A DNA stretch of 64,000 bases from Limosilactobacillus panis (GCF_019797825.1 NZ_CP081855.1:1550001-1614000), one strand, 5' to 3'; numbered from the stretch's first letter, positions 45,167 to 58,480 are shown. The notes: generated by a model from the sequence alone, not told the origin. Numbers and translations are program-made.

Positions 45167-45268
45167 GAAAAAAAGCACGCTCCTAGTGTCTAGTTACGGA
45201 CAATCGCCGGCCCGTAACGTGCCAACGATCGTCCTATACTAGCCATACGGAGCGCTCTGAAGCTTTTT
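45167..45268 (-). ncRNA. Candidate structured 3'-UTR RNA with two exclusive foldings
   Basis: An outer stem joins AGCACGCTCC (45174-45183) to GGAGCGCTCT (45249-45258), with A- and T-runs outside. Inside, GGACAATCG (45198-45206) can pair with CGATCGTCC (45226-45234), while GTTACGG (45193-45199) can pair with CCGTAAC (45212-45218). The two pairings share bases and exclude each other. It lies just after the beta-lactamase-like gene. It may simply be a terminator. Confidence 0.5.
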
Positions 45269-45285
45269 TCCCAGCTTCCTAAACA

Positions 45286-45990
45286 TTAGATACTATTTTG
45301 AGTTGCCCGTGCAAGGTCCTCGACCAAACTGACTCCGGAAGCGTAATTACGATTATTACGGGTATAAATAGCAATTATATAGCTTTCTTGACCATTTGGA
45401 ACATAACCAATACTGTGAACTTCCCATTTGCCATTGTCACTGGCGGGGCGCCAGCCGTTTTTAAGATAGTATTCACTCTTTCCGGTTGAAATTCCCCACT
45501 GCTGGCTGATTGCAACTTCTCCCATCAGTTTCTTGATATAGGCCCGTGATGAGTCACTCAAGTAGTTGGCAGGTGAGTTACAGTAGATCATCCGTAACAG
45601 TTTCAATTGGTCGCTTGGGACGGTTAATGTGGTCCCCCACCATGACGAAGCGGTGGTGTTATCCATCCCCAAATCCTGGTATAGGGACTGGAGTGAGAGC
45701 ATCCCGCCCAAGTAATTTTCCAGAATCGTCGTAGTCGCATCATTATCACTATAACGAATCATTCGTTCCGTAAGCTCTCGCTGGGTCGCGTTAAGCTGGC
45801 CACCCGTTTCCTTTAACAGGAGCGCTAGAACAGCTACTTTGACAGTGCTGGCCGTTTCGTAGCGAAAAGACGGCGCATTAGTGGTTGCCAGGACTTCATC
45901 GTCATTTACAAATTGAATAGCAACTGCCGCCTGGTTTCCGCACTTAGCCATTACCCTTTGCCACGCGGTCGTCAGCTTTTCTTTATCCAA
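45286..45990 (-). CDS. Class A beta-lactamase-fold serine hydrolase, cytoplasmic
   Basis: About 234 residues with the active-site order of penicillin-recognising enzymes: S-x-x-K in ETASTVKVAVL, SDN in IRYSDNDATT, and KNG (YYLKNGWRP) in place of KTG/KSG. No signal peptide, so it is probably not a periplasmic or surface beta-lactamase; a peptidase or esterase role is as likely. The TTG at 45990 is better spaced from AAGGGG than the GTG at 45999, which overlaps it. It follows dtpT by about 18 bases in the same direction, suggesting an operon with peptide uptake. Confidence 0.75.
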   Translation of the reverse strand: MDKEKLTTAWQRVMAKCGNQAAVAIQFVNDDEVLATTNAPSFRYETASTVKVAVLALLLKETGGQLNATQRELTERMIRYSDNDATTTILENYLGGMLSLQSLYQDLGMDNTTASSWWGTTLTVPSDQLKLLRMIYCNSPANYLSDSSRAYIKKLMGEVAISQQWGISTGKSEYYLKNGWRPASDNGKWEVHSIGYVPNGQESYIIAIYTRNNRNYASGVSLVEDLARATQNSI

Positions 45991-46008
45991 CTTCTTCACC
46001 CCTTTTTC

Positions 46009-47502
46009 TTACTCTTCGGTCAAACTACGAATCTTCTTGACAAAGAAGAACAGCAAAATACCAAACGCAATGCTAGTCGTCCCAATTGTCAGGAAGTAAG
46101 GCACCTCGGTAGCTGACGAGTAGAACTTAACAATCTGTGCGTTAACCGCTTGCCCAGCAGCGTCAGCTAGGAAGTACATACTCATCATCTGCGACTTAAA
46201 TGCTTGTGGGGCTAATGAGCTGGTAATCGATAGGCCAACTGGCGAAAGAGTAACTTCGCCAAGTTCAACAATGAACCAAGAACCCACCAGCCAGAATGGT
46301 GATACCCGTCCGGCAGTAGTACCATGAATTAATCCTGGTAAGGCCATAAAGGCATAGGATAATCCAGCAAAGACAAGGGCGAGGGCAAACATTGCCGGTG
46401 CACTTGGCCGTTTTTTGAGGTGGTCCCATAAAACGGCAAACAGTGGTGTTAAGATCATCATGAATAATGGATTAAGCGTCTGGAAATTGGCGGCGGCAAA
46501 ATGCCAGCTCCCAATATGAAGAACCGTCCGTTGAGCAGCAAACAGCGCAAGGACAACTGAACCAGATTCATCAATTATCCAGAAAATAACCGCCGCAAAG
46601 AATAATGGAATATAAGCCCGCACACGAGCCCGTTCAATCTTGGTAACTTTCTTGGAATGGAGCATCAAAACAAAGTAGTAAATTGGCAGTAAAATAGCAA
46701 CAATCGTAATCAACATGATGACGTTTGCAATGGTCAATTTACCGGCTAACCCCATAACACCAAGAATGATTGCTAGCAATACAACACCACAAACCGTCTT
46801 GTTAATTACCGGGCGACCTTGTCCCGCCTTCAGTGGATCTTCAGGCTTAAGACTTACTGACGGCAAGTATTTACGACCGTCAATTAGGTACTGGACTAAC
46901 CCAAAGAACATTCCAACAGCTGCCAAAGAAAAGCCGGCATGGAAATTCATCTGTCCATGAAAAAGTCCTAGACCAAAACCATCCGCCGCCCACGGTACTG
47001 CCCATGGTGCCACGGCAGCTCCCAAGTTGATTCCAAAAAGATATAAGGAGAATCCGGATGCCCGCCGGCTATCTTCATCACTGTAAAGACTACCGACCAT
47101 TTCAGAAACGTTGGGCTTCAGTAAGCCGGTCCCCATAACAATCAATGCAATTGAGGCAAACAATCCCCACCGACCAAAGGGGAGCGAAAGGGCAATGTGA
47201 CCAAACATGATCAAAACACCACCATAAAAGACTGTTCGCCGGGATCCCCAAATATGGTCCGAAAGCCAACCGCCAATTACGCTGGACAAATAAACCAGCG
47301 AGCCGTAAATCGACATGATTGAGGCAGCGGTTACCTGGTTAAAGCCTAAACCACCCTTTGTGACAGCATAGTACATATAAAATATCAGGATTGCCCGCAT
47401 TCCATAGTAACTAAACCGTTCCCACATTTCAGTAAAGAACAGGGTCGATAATCCACGAGGCTGTCCAAAAAATGCGGTGTCAATGTTTCTTTGTCTTCCC
47501 AT
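46009..47502 (-). CDS. dtpT: Proton-dependent di/tripeptide transporter (POT family)
   Basis: A 497-residue membrane protein, about 14 helices, importing di- and tripeptides with protons. The family motif ExxERFxYYG is present in FFTEMWERFSYYGMRAIL; GGWLSDHIWGSRRT and the FYLFGINLGA-like segment (FSLYLFGINLGAAV) are further PTR2 signatures. AGGTGTCG-type ribosome site with GGAGG before the ATG. A promoter lies at 47578-47607. Confidence 0.93.
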   Translation of the reverse strand: MGRQRNIDTAFFGQPRGLSTLFFTEMWERFSYYGMRAILIFYMYYAVTKGGLGFNQVTAASIMSIYGSLVYLSSVIGGWLSDHIWGSRRTVFYGGVLIMFGHIALSLPFGRWGLFASIALIVMGTGLLKPNVSEMVGSLYSDEDSRRASGFSLYLFGINLGAAVAPWAVPWAADGFGLGLFHGQMNFHAGFSLAAVGMFFGLVQYLIDGRKYLPSVSLKPEDPLKAGQGRPVINKTVCGVVLLAIILGVMGLAGKLTIANVIMLITIVAILLPIYYFVLMLHSKKVTKIERARVRAYIPLFFAAVIFWIIDESGSVVLALFAAQRTVLHIGSWHFAAANFQTLNPLFMMILTPLFAVLWDHLKKRPSAPAMFALALVFAGLSYAFMALPGLIHGTTAGRVSPFWLVGSWFIVELGEVTLSPVGLSITSSLAPQAFKSQMMSMYFLADAAGQAVNAQIVKFYSSATEVPYFLTIGTTSIAFGILLFFFVKKIRSLTEE

Positions 47503-47577
47503 TTACTACGACACCTCCAGGAAATCTTGAACATTATTAGCAGGATTAAAAGCAAATAATATTTTTGTAATGTTTTT

Positions 47578-47607
47578 ATTATAAAATTTCAAAGTTATTA
47601 AAGTCAA
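47578..47607 (-). promoter_or_regulatory. Promoter of dtpT
   Basis: On the minus strand TTGACT (complement of 47602-47607) and TATAAT (complement of 47578-47583) are 18 bp apart, about 75 bp before dtpT. Confidence 0.75.
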
Positions 47608-47681
47608 TTTCGTTTGACGATTCTTGTTTTACAGTGCAACAAAAACCGCAATTTATCTGCTCTCCTTCTTAACAATATTAA

Positions 47682-47797
47682 TGGAAGTGTTAAGTGGCGG
47701 TTTAAGATAATCACTATTTATTCATGATTAGTTAACTTCCATCAAATATTTTAAAAGTAAAAAGGACCGGGAAAAAGCGAAGTTTCCCCGTCCCTTG
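47682..47797 (-). terminator. Hairpins between the NCS2 permease and dtpT
   Basis: An imperfect GC-rich stem at 47758-47797 (AAGGACCGGG with CCCCGTCCCTT) with a T-run on the minus strand probably ends the permease transcript. A second inverted pair, TGGAAG-TTAA and TTAACTTCCA, lies at 47682-47743. The rest of 47608-47841 shows nothing else. Confidence 0.6.
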
Positions 47798-47841
47798 GCG
47801 AAATCATTTATAGTGATCTGCTTAGTTAGTTCTTGGTAGGA

Positions 47842-49167
47842 TTATAAATGCTGCCGACGTGGCATCAAAATGTTTAGGATAATGGCGGTAATTGCCGCAA
47901 TAGCAATTGGTGAACCGAGTAAGTACTGAAGCATCTGGGGAGATGCATTAAGAACATGTTTCGGTAGCAAGACCAGCGCAATTGTTAGGATAATTGGCAG
48001 ACCAATAACATAAATATCACTTTCACCAGTCTGCAAATTCCGGATAACGTTTAACCCGTTTAACATGATGGTAACCGTGATAATTGCAAAGACACCACCA
48101 ATCACCGGTGCCGGAATTGCCGCCAAAAATGCGGATAATTTTGTAAAGAAGCCCAGTACAATAAACCAGCACCCGGCAGAAATGAAAGCCCGTTTACTGG
48201 CAACCCCAGTAATTGAGATAATCCCCGCATTTGTTGAGTAGCCAGTAACTGGCGTGGTCCCACTAAAAGCCGCAATCAAGCAACTAAGCCCTTCGCCGAC
48301 AATCCCGTGATTCCACTGTCTCTTAGTAATTTTGTGGTTCGTTACCGCGCCCATTGCAAACCATGTTCCCGTGGTTTCCGTGGTCAGGATGGCGTAGATA
48401 ATAATGAAGGTGAAAATCGCGGTCATATTGAAATGGATTCCCCAGTGTAACATTGTTCGTTGAGGTAAGCTAAACCACGGGGATACGGCAACGGAATGCC
48501 AATCAAAGCGTCCCATGCTAGCACTCATTGCCGTTCCGACCAACAAGGCAATGACGATTGAGCCGGCCTTGAACAGCTTTTGCACGCGGGGAAAGCGAAT
48601 ACTAATTCCAACGCAAATTAATAAGGTTACCGCGGTTACCGTTGCTAGTTCCATGTTCTGGTAAACATTTCCCTGGGCCTCAAAGATGTTATCATTGAGG
48701 GCCGACGGAATTAGCGAGAGGCCAACACAGGTAATAATTGTTCCACCCACTACTGCTGGCACAAGATAGTTAATGATCTTTTGAAAAACACCACTCAAGC
48801 CAAGAATAATCAGCAGGAAGGCACCAATAACTAATGAGCCTAACAAAGTTGCCATCCCGCTTCCTTTTAACCCACCACTAGCAAGGACAACACCCGCCGC
48901 AGCACTCAGGGGAACGAAAGAGGGACCTTGGGAAACCGGCATCTTCATAAAAATTCCCGTTTGTAGGATGGTCCCAATTCCCGCAGCTAAGAAAGTTGCT
49001 TGCAGGAGACCGGTTGAGTCGGCCGCGCCCATGGAGAGCATCCCCGCCAAAATAATCGGTGGCACATACACATCCATTGCTAATACATGTTGCAAACCCA
49101 ACAGGGTCGCCTCGGTAAGTGAGATTTTATCATCTGGGCCAAACATTAGTTGTGCTTTTTCTTCCAT
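47842..49167 (-). CDS. NCS2-family nucleobase permease, probably purine
   Basis: A 441-residue transporter of the nucleobase:cation symporter-2 family, about 14 helices. The TM1 region GLQHVLAMDVYVPPIILAG, TM3 region SQGPSFVPLSAAAGV and TM10 region PAPVIGGVFAIITVTIM fit the UraA/PbuX group. The QNxG-like signature is not clear. A PurBox pair over its promoter indicates a purine substrate (xanthine, guanine or hypoxanthine), although sequence alone cannot separate it from uracil carriers. Confidence 0.85.
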   Translation of the reverse strand: MEEKAQLMFGPDDKISLTEATLLGLQHVLAMDVYVPPIILAGMLSMGAADSTGLLQATFLAAGIGTILQTGIFMKMPVSQGPSFVPLSAAAGVVLASGGLKGSGMATLLGSLVIGAFLLIILGLSGVFQKIINYLVPAVVGGTIITCVGLSLIPSALNDNIFEAQGNVYQNMELATVTAVTLLICVGISIRFPRVQKLFKAGSIVIALLVGTAMSASMGRFDWHSVAVSPWFSLPQRTMLHWGIHFNMTAIFTFIIIYAILTTETTGTWFAMGAVTNHKITKRQWNHGIVGEGLSCLIAAFSGTTPVTGYSTNAGIISITGVASKRAFISAGCWFIVLGFFTKLSAFLAAIPAPVIGGVFAIITVTIMLNGLNVIRNLQTGESDIYVIGLPIILTIALVLLPKHVLNASPQMLQYLLGSPIAIAAITAIILNILMPRRQHL

Positions 49168-49203
49168 TTCCTAATTACTCCTCATTACTTTAATATATTT
49201 CAT

Positions 49204-49247
49204 AGGATAACACGAACTATATTGCATGTAAAGAATTAAAAAGTTCG
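49204..49247 (-). promoter_or_regulatory. Promoter overlapped by a PurBox pair (PurR site)
   Basis: On the minus strand TTTACA (complement of 49227-49232) and TATCCT (complement of 49204-49209) are 17 bp apart. Two inverted CGAAC cores, 49213-49217 and complement of 49243-49247, are separated by 25 bp. With four flanking bases per box that leaves 17 bp between boxes, the spacing of Bacillus/Lactobacillales PurR PurBoxes. Flanks are A/T-rich as expected. Confidence 0.75.
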
Positions 49248-49285
49248 TTAAAACGTTTAACTTAGGACGCATTAGGAAACCCAAA

Positions 49286-49334
49286 CAAAAAAGGAGACTC
49301 AGTATCCGGACAAAACGGATACTGAGTCCCCTTT
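49286..49334 (-). terminator. Terminator after fusA
   Basis: AAAGGAGACTCAGTATCCG pairs with CGGATACTGAGTCCCCTTT around a short loop; the minus strand ends in TTTTTTG. It closes the str operon. Confidence 0.93.
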
Positions 49335-49384
49335 ATCTACCAAAAGCATCAGCAATTACTATCCTTTTGGCAATTCATTAAAAA

Positions 49385-51472
49385 TTAGTTGTTGTTACCA
49401 TTCTTCTTGATGATGTCTTCTTGGATAGACTTAGGAACAGCTGAGTAGTGATCGAAAGTCATCGTGAAGGTACCACGACCTTGCGTAGCAGAACGCAGGG
49501 CGGTAGCGTAACCAAACATTTCAGACAGTGGAACAAATGAGTGAATCAGTTGAGCGTTACCACGTTCTTCCATCCCATCGATCGTCCCACGACGAGCAGT
49601 AACTTGACCCATAACATCACCCATGTTGTCTTCTGGGACAACGATATCAACCTTCATGATTGGTTCAAGGATGACTGGGTCCGCCTTCTTAGCAGCATTC
49701 TTCAAAGCGAGGGATGCGGCAACCTTGAAGGCCGCTTCACTAGAGTCGACTTCGTGGTAACTACCATCGTAGAGCTTAGCGTGCATGTCAACAAGTGGGT
49801 AGCCCGCAAGAACACCGTTTTGCATAGCTTCCTTCAATCCTTGTTCAACAGCAGGGATAAATTCACGCGGAACAACCCCACCGACAATGGCATCTTCGAA
49901 TTCGAAGCCCTTACCTTCTTCAAGTGGTGTGAATTCGATCCATACATCACCGTATTGACCTTTACCACCAGATTGACGAACGAACTTACCTTGGGCACTT
50001 GCTTGCTTAGTAAATGCTTCACGGTAGGATACTTGTGGCTTACCAACCTTAACTTCAGCGTGGAATTCACGACGCAGACGTTCAACAATGATGTCTAGGT
50101 GAAGTTCACCCATTCCGGCAATCAGAGTTTCACCAGTTTCAGGGTTAGTTTCAGCCTTGAACGTTGGGTCTTCTTCAGCCAGCTTTTGCAGACCCTTGTC
50201 CATCTTATCTTGGTCAGCCTTGGACTTAGGTTCAACAGAAACTTGGATAACTGGGTCAGGGAAGTCCATGGATTCAAGTTGCAGTGGGTGGTCAGAATCG
50301 GTCAAAGAGTCACCGGTAGTGGTGTTCTTCAGACCGATAGCAGCAGCAATATCACCAGAGAATACTTCTGGGATTTCGTGTTGTTGGTTAGAGTGCATTT
50401 GCAGCAAACGACCAATCCGCTCACGCTTGTCCTTCGTAGCGTTCAGAACGTAGGAACCAGATTGCAGAGAACCAGTGTAAACCCGTAAGAAAGTTAGACG
50501 ACCAACGAATGGGTCGGTAGCAATCTTAAATGCCAAAGCAGCGAATGGCTTGTCGTCACCAGCAGTTAATTCAACTTCATTACCATCAGCATCGTGAGCA
50601 ACGAAGGGCTTAACATCCAGTGGTGATGGCAGGTAGTCGATAACGGCATCAAGCATCATCTGGATACCCTTATCCTTGTAAGCTGAACCAGCCAGTACAG
50701 GGAAGAGCTTTTCTTCCAGAGTCCCCTTACGGATAGCAGCCTTGATTTCATCAACGGAAATATCTTCACCTTCAAGGTACTTTTCCATGATGTTGTCGTC
50801 AATGTCGGCCAGGGTTTCAATCATGGCTTCGTGACGCTTTTGAGCTTCATCCTTCATGTCATCCGGAATATCATCAGTATCCCAGTGAGTACCAAGTTTA
50901 TCTTCATCGTAAACGTAAGCAACCATCTTAACCAGGTCAATTACCCCAACGAAGGAGTCTTCGGCACCAATTGGCATTTGGATTGGCAGTGGGGTAACGT
51001 TCAGACGGTCCTTGATCGTTTGAACGGAGTAGTCAAAGTTAGCACCCACCTTGTCCATCTTGTTAGCAAAAACAATCCGGGGAACGTTGAATTGGTCAGC
51101 TTGACGCCAAACAGTTTCAGTCTGTGGTTCAACACCGGCTTGGGCATCAAGAACCGTTACGGCACCATCAAGCACCCGCAATGCACGTTCAACTTCGACA
51201 GTGAAGTCCACGTGTCCTGGGGTATCAATAATGTTAATCCGGTGATCCTTCCAAACGGCCGTGGTGGCAGCGGAAGTGATAGTGATACCACGTTCCTTTT
51301 CTTCATCCATCCAGTCCATTTGTGAAGCACCATCGTGAGTTTCACCAATCTTGTGAATCTTACCAGTGTAGTAAAGAATCCGCTCAGTAGCAGTCGTCTT
51401 ACCGGCATCGATGTGGGCCATGATACCAATGTTACGAGTCTTAGCGAGTGGGTATTCACGTTTATTAGCCAT
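49385..51472 (-). CDS. fusA: Elongation factor G
   Basis: A 695-residue GTPase that drives translocation and, with RRF, recycling. G motifs [17 protein letters not shown] and NKMD are present, followed by domains II-V ([28 protein letters not shown]). Full length, no odd changes. Last gene of the str operon. Confidence 0.99.
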   Translation of the reverse strand: MANKREYPLAKTRNIGIMAHIDAGKTTATERILYYTGKIHKIGETHDGASQMDWMDEEKERGITITSAATTAVWKDHRINIIDTPGHVDFTVEVERALRVLDGAVTVLDAQAGVEPQTETVWRQADQFNVPRIVFANKMDKVGANFDYSVQTIKDRLNVTPLPIQMPIGAEDSFVGVIDLVKMVAYVYDEDKLGTHWDTDDIPDDMKDEAQKRHEAMIETLADIDDNIMEKYLEGEDISVDEIKAAIRKGTLEEKLFPVLAGSAYKDKGIQMMLDAVIDYLPSPLDVKPFVAHDADGNEVELTAGDDKPFAALAFKIATDPFVGRLTFLRVYTGSLQSGSYVLNATKDKRERIGRLLQMHSNQQHEIPEVFSGDIAAAIGLKNTTTGDSLTDSDHPLQLESMDFPDPVIQVSVEPKSKADQDKMDKGLQKLAEEDPTFKAETNPETGETLIAGMGELHLDIIVERLRREFHAEVKVGKPQVSYREAFTKQASAQGKFVRQSGGKGQYGDVWIEFTPLEEGKGFEFEDAIVGGVVPREFIPAVEQGLKEAMQNGVLAGYPLVDMHAKLYDGSYHEVDSSEAAFKVAASLALKNAAKKADPVILEPIMKVDIVVPEDNMGDVMGQVTARRGTIDGMEERGNAQLIHSFVPLSEMFGYATALRSATQGRGTFTMTFDHYSAVPKSIQEDIIKKNGNNN

Positions 51473-51530
51473 CTTAAGAATGTATCTCCTTCCAAAATAT
51501 GGTTATTATGAATAATTTCGTCATTTTTAG

Positions 51531-51594
51531 AAAAAGGGATGACGGTTATTAATCAACTACGTCACCCCTTTTTCGACCAGTTAAGCGACTGGTC
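51531..51594 (-). terminator. Two hairpins between rpsG and fusA
   Basis: GACCAGT/ACTGGTC (51575-51594) is followed on the minus strand by a stem between AAAAAGGGATGACG (51531-51544) and CGTCACCCCTTTTT (51560-51573) and a T-run. This looks like a partial terminator inside the operon that lets fusA be set apart from rpsL-rpsG. Confidence 0.7.
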
Positions 51595-51608
51595 TCAATT
51601 GACAGTGA

Positions 51609-52079
51609 TTACCAGCGGTAGTGTGCGAATGCACGGTTGGCTTCTGCCATCCGGTGCGTATCTTCACGCTTCTTAACTGAAGCACCTGTGTTGTTAGAAG
51701 CATCAATGATTTCACGTGCCAGACGTTCAACCATGGTGTGTTCCCCACGCAAACGTGCGTATTGAACAATCCAACGAAGGCCTAAAGTAGTCCGCCGTTC
51801 TGGACGAACTTCGATTGGAACTTGGTAGTTAGAACCACCAACACGCCGTGCCTTGACTTCCAGTACCGGCATAACGTTGTCCATCGCCTGTTGGAATACT
51901 TCAACTGGATCATTGCCAGTTTCTTCCTTAATTTGATCAAAAGCTGCGTACAAAATCTTTGTAGCAGTTCCGCGCTTACCATCAATCATCAAGTGGTCAA
52001 TCAGGCTGGTAACCAGCTTTGAGTTGTACATTGGATCCGGTAAGATTTCACGCTTTTGTACATGTCCTTTACGTGGCAT
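51609..52079 (-). CDS. rpsG: 30S ribosomal protein S7
   Basis: S7 of 156 residues ([39 protein letters not shown]). Binds the 3' domain of 16S rRNA; in E. coli it represses the str operon. Confidence 0.98.
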   Translation of the reverse strand: MPRKGHVQKREILPDPMYNSKLVTSLIDHLMIDGKRGTATKILYAAFDQIKEETGNDPVEVFQQAMDNVMPVLEVKARRVGGSNYQVPIEVRPERRTTLGLRWIVQYARLRGEHTMVERLAREIIDASNNTGASVKKREDTHRMAEANRAFAHYRW

Positions 52080-52100
52080 TACTTAACTCCTCCTTATAAA

Positions 52101-52517
52101 TTACTTCTTCTTCGGCTTCTTGGCACCGTACTTGGACCGTGATTGCATCCGGCCTTCAACACCAGCGGTATCGAGTGTACCACGGATGATGTGGTAACGA
52201 ACCCCTGGTAAGTCCTTAACACGACCACCACGAATTAAAACAACGGAGTGTTCTTGGAGGTTGTGACCGATACCTGGAATGTAAGCAGTAACTTCAATCA
52301 GGTTGGAAAGACGTACACGAGCGTACTTCCGCAGAGCTGAGTTTGGCTTCTTAGGAGTCATCGTCCCGACACGGGTAGCAACCCCACGTTTTTGTGGAGA
52401 AGGTGTCTTAACTTCTTCTTTCTTGAAAGTGTTGTAAACATAACCAAGAGCTGGTGACTTTGACTTGCCCTTGTGGCTCTTCCGGCCTTTACGTACCAAT
52501 TGGTTAATGGTTGGCAT
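52101..52517 (-). CDS. rpsL: 30S ribosomal protein S12
   Basis: S12 of 138 residues ([19 protein letters not shown]). The decoding-centre loop reads [11 protein letters not shown], the streptomycin-sensitive form, and [11 protein letters not shown] is also standard. First gene of the str operon. Confidence 0.98.
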   Translation of the reverse strand: MPTINQLVRKGRKSHKGKSKSPALGYVYNTFKKEEVKTPSPQKRGVATRVGTMTPKKPNSALRKYARVRLSNLIEVTAYIPGIGHNLQEHSVVLIRGGRVKDLPGVRYHIIRGTLDTAGVEGRMQSRSKYGAKKPKKK

Positions 52518-52699
52518 AATTTTTCCCCTTCCTTAATTTAAGTCCACACATCCAGGTGGTTCTTTTTAATGAATAAAAAAAGTGCTGGATGAATATTAGA
52601 TTAGTGTGCCTTCGTTGACGCATTCGTCTGCCCAACGACAGACACTCGTTGCTAAAAAAGCACCTTAAATAGAGTATCACGACCAAAATAGAATGTCAA
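52518..52699 (-). promoter_or_regulatory. rpsL promoter and structured leader
   Basis: On the minus strand TTGACA (complement of 52694-52699) and TACTCT (complement of 52671-52676) are 17 bp apart. The leader that follows can fold GTGC...GCAC around an inner GTCTG/CAGAC hairpin (complement of about 52610-52660). No known family was recognised. Confidence 0.7.
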
Positions 52700-52770
52700 T
52701 GAACGGCGGATAGTTATTTTAGGTTAATTGGGCCTTTTTCCCGTTCTTTATAGGTAGGGAGGTGCTTATT

Positions 52771-53463
52771 TTGTTTTTCACCAGCTACTATTTTCTTATC
52801 GGAACCGTTCTCGCCTCGTTTGCCGCCCTTTGTGGTCAACGGATTGGCAACCAGCAGTGCCCCTGGGCTCCTCCACGATCCTATTGTGACGCCTGCCATA
52901 TCCGCCTGAGATGGTGGCAGCTCATTCCCATCCTTGGTTACCTCATTCAAGGTGGTCACTGTCATTATTGTCGTCAGCCGATTCCCGTCTTTTTCCCCCT
53001 CAGCGAACTGCTGGCGGGTACCGCGGCCGCTTTACTCTGTGGCCCCGGCCTTGGTGATTCAGCTGCTTTTTTTATAGTGATTACTACCCTCGTCGGCTTA
53101 GCTAGCAACGATTTCTTTTATCAGTTTATCTACCCCGTTGGCCTACTGGGTCTGTTTCCCCTTTTCTTTTGTACCCATCACCAGAACTGGACATGGGAAA
53201 ATATGATTGCATCGGCTCTGCTACTCCTGTTTCTAGCTTGCTGTTGTCTGACTAGTTATCTAGGAATTGGAGACGGCGAATTTCTCCTGGTCGTAACTTT
53301 CACTATTGGTTGGTACCCCACCCTTTACGTCATCATGCTTGGGTCCTTTTTCACGCTCCTACTCACCCTGCGAATGCCAATTAAAGAAAAGATTCCCTTT
53401 ATACCTGGGCTGGCTGCCGCCCTCGCGATGGTTCTGATTCTACTTAAAAATGAAATTATATAA
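52771..53463 (+). CDS. comC: Prepilin peptidase ComC (A24 family)
   Basis: About 230 residues, a polytopic membrane aspartyl protease that cleaves and methylates type IV pilin-like proteins of the competence pseudopilus. The N-terminal zinc-type cysteine pairs CDAC and CHYC are present, and the GxGD motif appears as YLGIGDGEF; the first catalytic Asp is probably in GLASNDFF. The frame is open from a GTG at 52762, but this lies inside the ribosome site GGGAGGTG, so the TTG at 52771 is chosen. It is the only plus-strand gene in this region. Confidence 0.88.
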   Translation: MFFTSYYFLIGTVLASFAALCGQRIGNQQCPWAPPRSYCDACHIRLRWWQLIPILGYLIQGGHCHYCRQPIPVFFPLSELLAGTAAALLCGPGLGDSAAFFIVITTLVGLASNDFFYQFIYPVGLLGLFPLFFCTHHQNWTWENMIASALLLLFLACCCLTSYLGIGDGEFLLVVTFTIGWYPTLYVIMLGSFFTLLLTLRMPIKEKIPFIPGLAAALAMVLILLKNEII

Positions 53464-53513
53464 AAAAGGGGCTCTAGTATTCGGATTTTCCGAACACTAA
53501 AGCCGATCCCTTC
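53463..53513. terminator. Terminator between comC and the DUF998-type gene
   Basis: AAGGGGCTCTAGTATTCGG and CCGAACACTAAAGCCGATCCCTT form an imperfect hairpin. A T-run stands on the minus strand side, so it suits the leftward gene best. Its loop arms match the terminators at 9623 and 49286 (AGTATTCGG type). Confidence 0.7.
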
Positions 53514-53600
53514 TAAAAACTTACTTCGCGTCGACGGGGGTTAGGCCTATTTCACTTTGAAAAACGAACTAGCAAGCTAGTTCTGTCTTATTCCCGTCAT

Positions 53601-54770
53601 TTATTTCTTTGAATCGTCCTTAACCGTTACGATAAAAAGGTTGTGACCAAAATTGGCCAGATTTTCAATGTTCTGAAGTAACAAAAGCAGCCAAGAAAAG
53701 GCTAGGCCAAATTCCAAAAGCTCAAACGCCGTTAATGATAGGTAATCAGTCAGTTTAAAAACGATGTACTCCACGCCCATTACCACACCTAACGTATAGG
53801 ACAGGGTTAAGAACTGCTTGGTAACCCGCGGCAGAATCCACCGGAGGGCAACGATGAGGATTAGGATGATGTAAACCAGCCACATCGAGATCCGGTCATG
53901 GAGAATGTGAAACTGCGGGTCATTCGGAAAGAGGCCAATCGAGGCGATGCACGCGGAAAGTGCATAGAGAAGCCAACGCAAAATCAGAATCCGCCGTCCC
54001 TTAAAGTTCTTTTGAAGGTTAACAAACAGGTAGTCCACCAGGGTCAACATCAACGCCCCAGAGAAAATCAAGGTTACGTTGAACTGAAAATTAGCAGAAT
54101 TCTCTGCTGTTCCCAAGAAGCTAAAGTTGTGCTTCCACCAGTCCCGGCTTGAGTTGGTCAGCATTGCAAACAGCATTCCGCCAATAATCATGATGGTCAG
54201 CAGGTTGGTGATAATACTAGTGGTTAGTGTCATGGCTAAGTTAATCATTACATAGTTAACAACCGCCAGGATCATGAAGATCATTACAGTTGACGTGTAG
54301 ATGTCGAAGCTAGCATCCATAAACAGGCGACCGAGCAACCAGAAGGCCGCCAAAAAGGAAAAAGCCAGAATCAGTCCACAAGCAATTACAATCGTCGGTA
54401 GGTTTCGCCAATACAATTCTTTAGTGGGCCCCGTTTGGTTAACTTTCGTCCAAATTGCCGCAATGACAAAGATCACAATCCCACTGATTGTTCCCAGCAA
54501 GGTCCCCGCGTTCGCAATCGAATAATCTTCTCCAGTTAGGGCCACCTGGTTAACGCCCAAACTCCGGCTATACACAAAGAAAATAACCATCATTAACAGG
54601 GCTGGTACCGTATAGAAGCCAATGTTGATTTGCGGTATCTGGTCAGTCACCTTTGCTGACCGGATAACAAACTGCTTATGACTAACGCTTAAGGAAAGGT
54701 CATCCCCCGGATCAAAGTCGGTCTCTTTTAAGGCCGCCGCCGGTATCTCAACTTTATATTTTTTTGCCAC
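53601..54770 (-). CDS. DUF998-type membrane protein with an AbrB-like N-terminus
   Basis: A 389-residue protein. The first 45 residues resemble a SpoVT/AbrB swapped-hairpin domain (KKYKVEIPAAALKETDFDPGD, read in parts), followed by about ten transmembrane helices of the DUF998 kind. The GTG at 54770 with GGGGGAG upstream is preferred over the longer frame, which would overlap the terminator of rpoC. Function unknown. It stands between rpoC and comC. Confidence 0.7.
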   Translation of the reverse strand: MAKKYKVEIPAAALKETDFDPGDDLSLSVSHKQFVIRSAKVTDQIPQINIGFYTVPALLMMVIFFVYSRSLGVNQVALTGEDYSIANAGTLLGTISGIVIFVIAAIWTKVNQTGPTKELYWRNLPTIVIACGLILAFSFLAAFWLLGRLFMDASFDIYTSTVMIFMILAVVNYVMINLAMTLTTSIITNLLTIMIIGGMLFAMLTNSSRDWWKHNFSFLGTAENSANFQFNVTLIFSGALMLTLVDYLFVNLQKNFKGRRILILRWLLYALSACIASIGLFPNDPQFHILHDRISMWLVYIILILIVALRWILPRVTKQFLTLSYTLGVVMGVEYIVFKLTDYLSLTAFELLEFGLAFSWLLLLLQNIENLANFGHNLFIVTVKDDSKK

Positions 54771-54793
54771 CTTACTCCCCCTCTTCATCGTAA

Positions 54794-54830
54794 TAAAAAA
54801 GGGCCATGACAAATGCCATAACCCTTTTTA
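54794..54830 (-). terminator. Terminator after rpoC
   Basis: AAAAAAGGGCCATGAC and GCCATAACCCTTTTT form a stem with a T-run on the minus strand, 15 bp after the rpoC stop. Confidence 0.88.
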
Positions 54831-54844
54831 TCAATTTTACAGAA

Positions 54845-58480
<3,636 letters not shown>

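Noticed and set aside
45286..45990. Secreted beta-lactamase giving resistance
   Set aside because: No signal peptide, KNG instead of KTG/KSG, and location next to a peptide permease.
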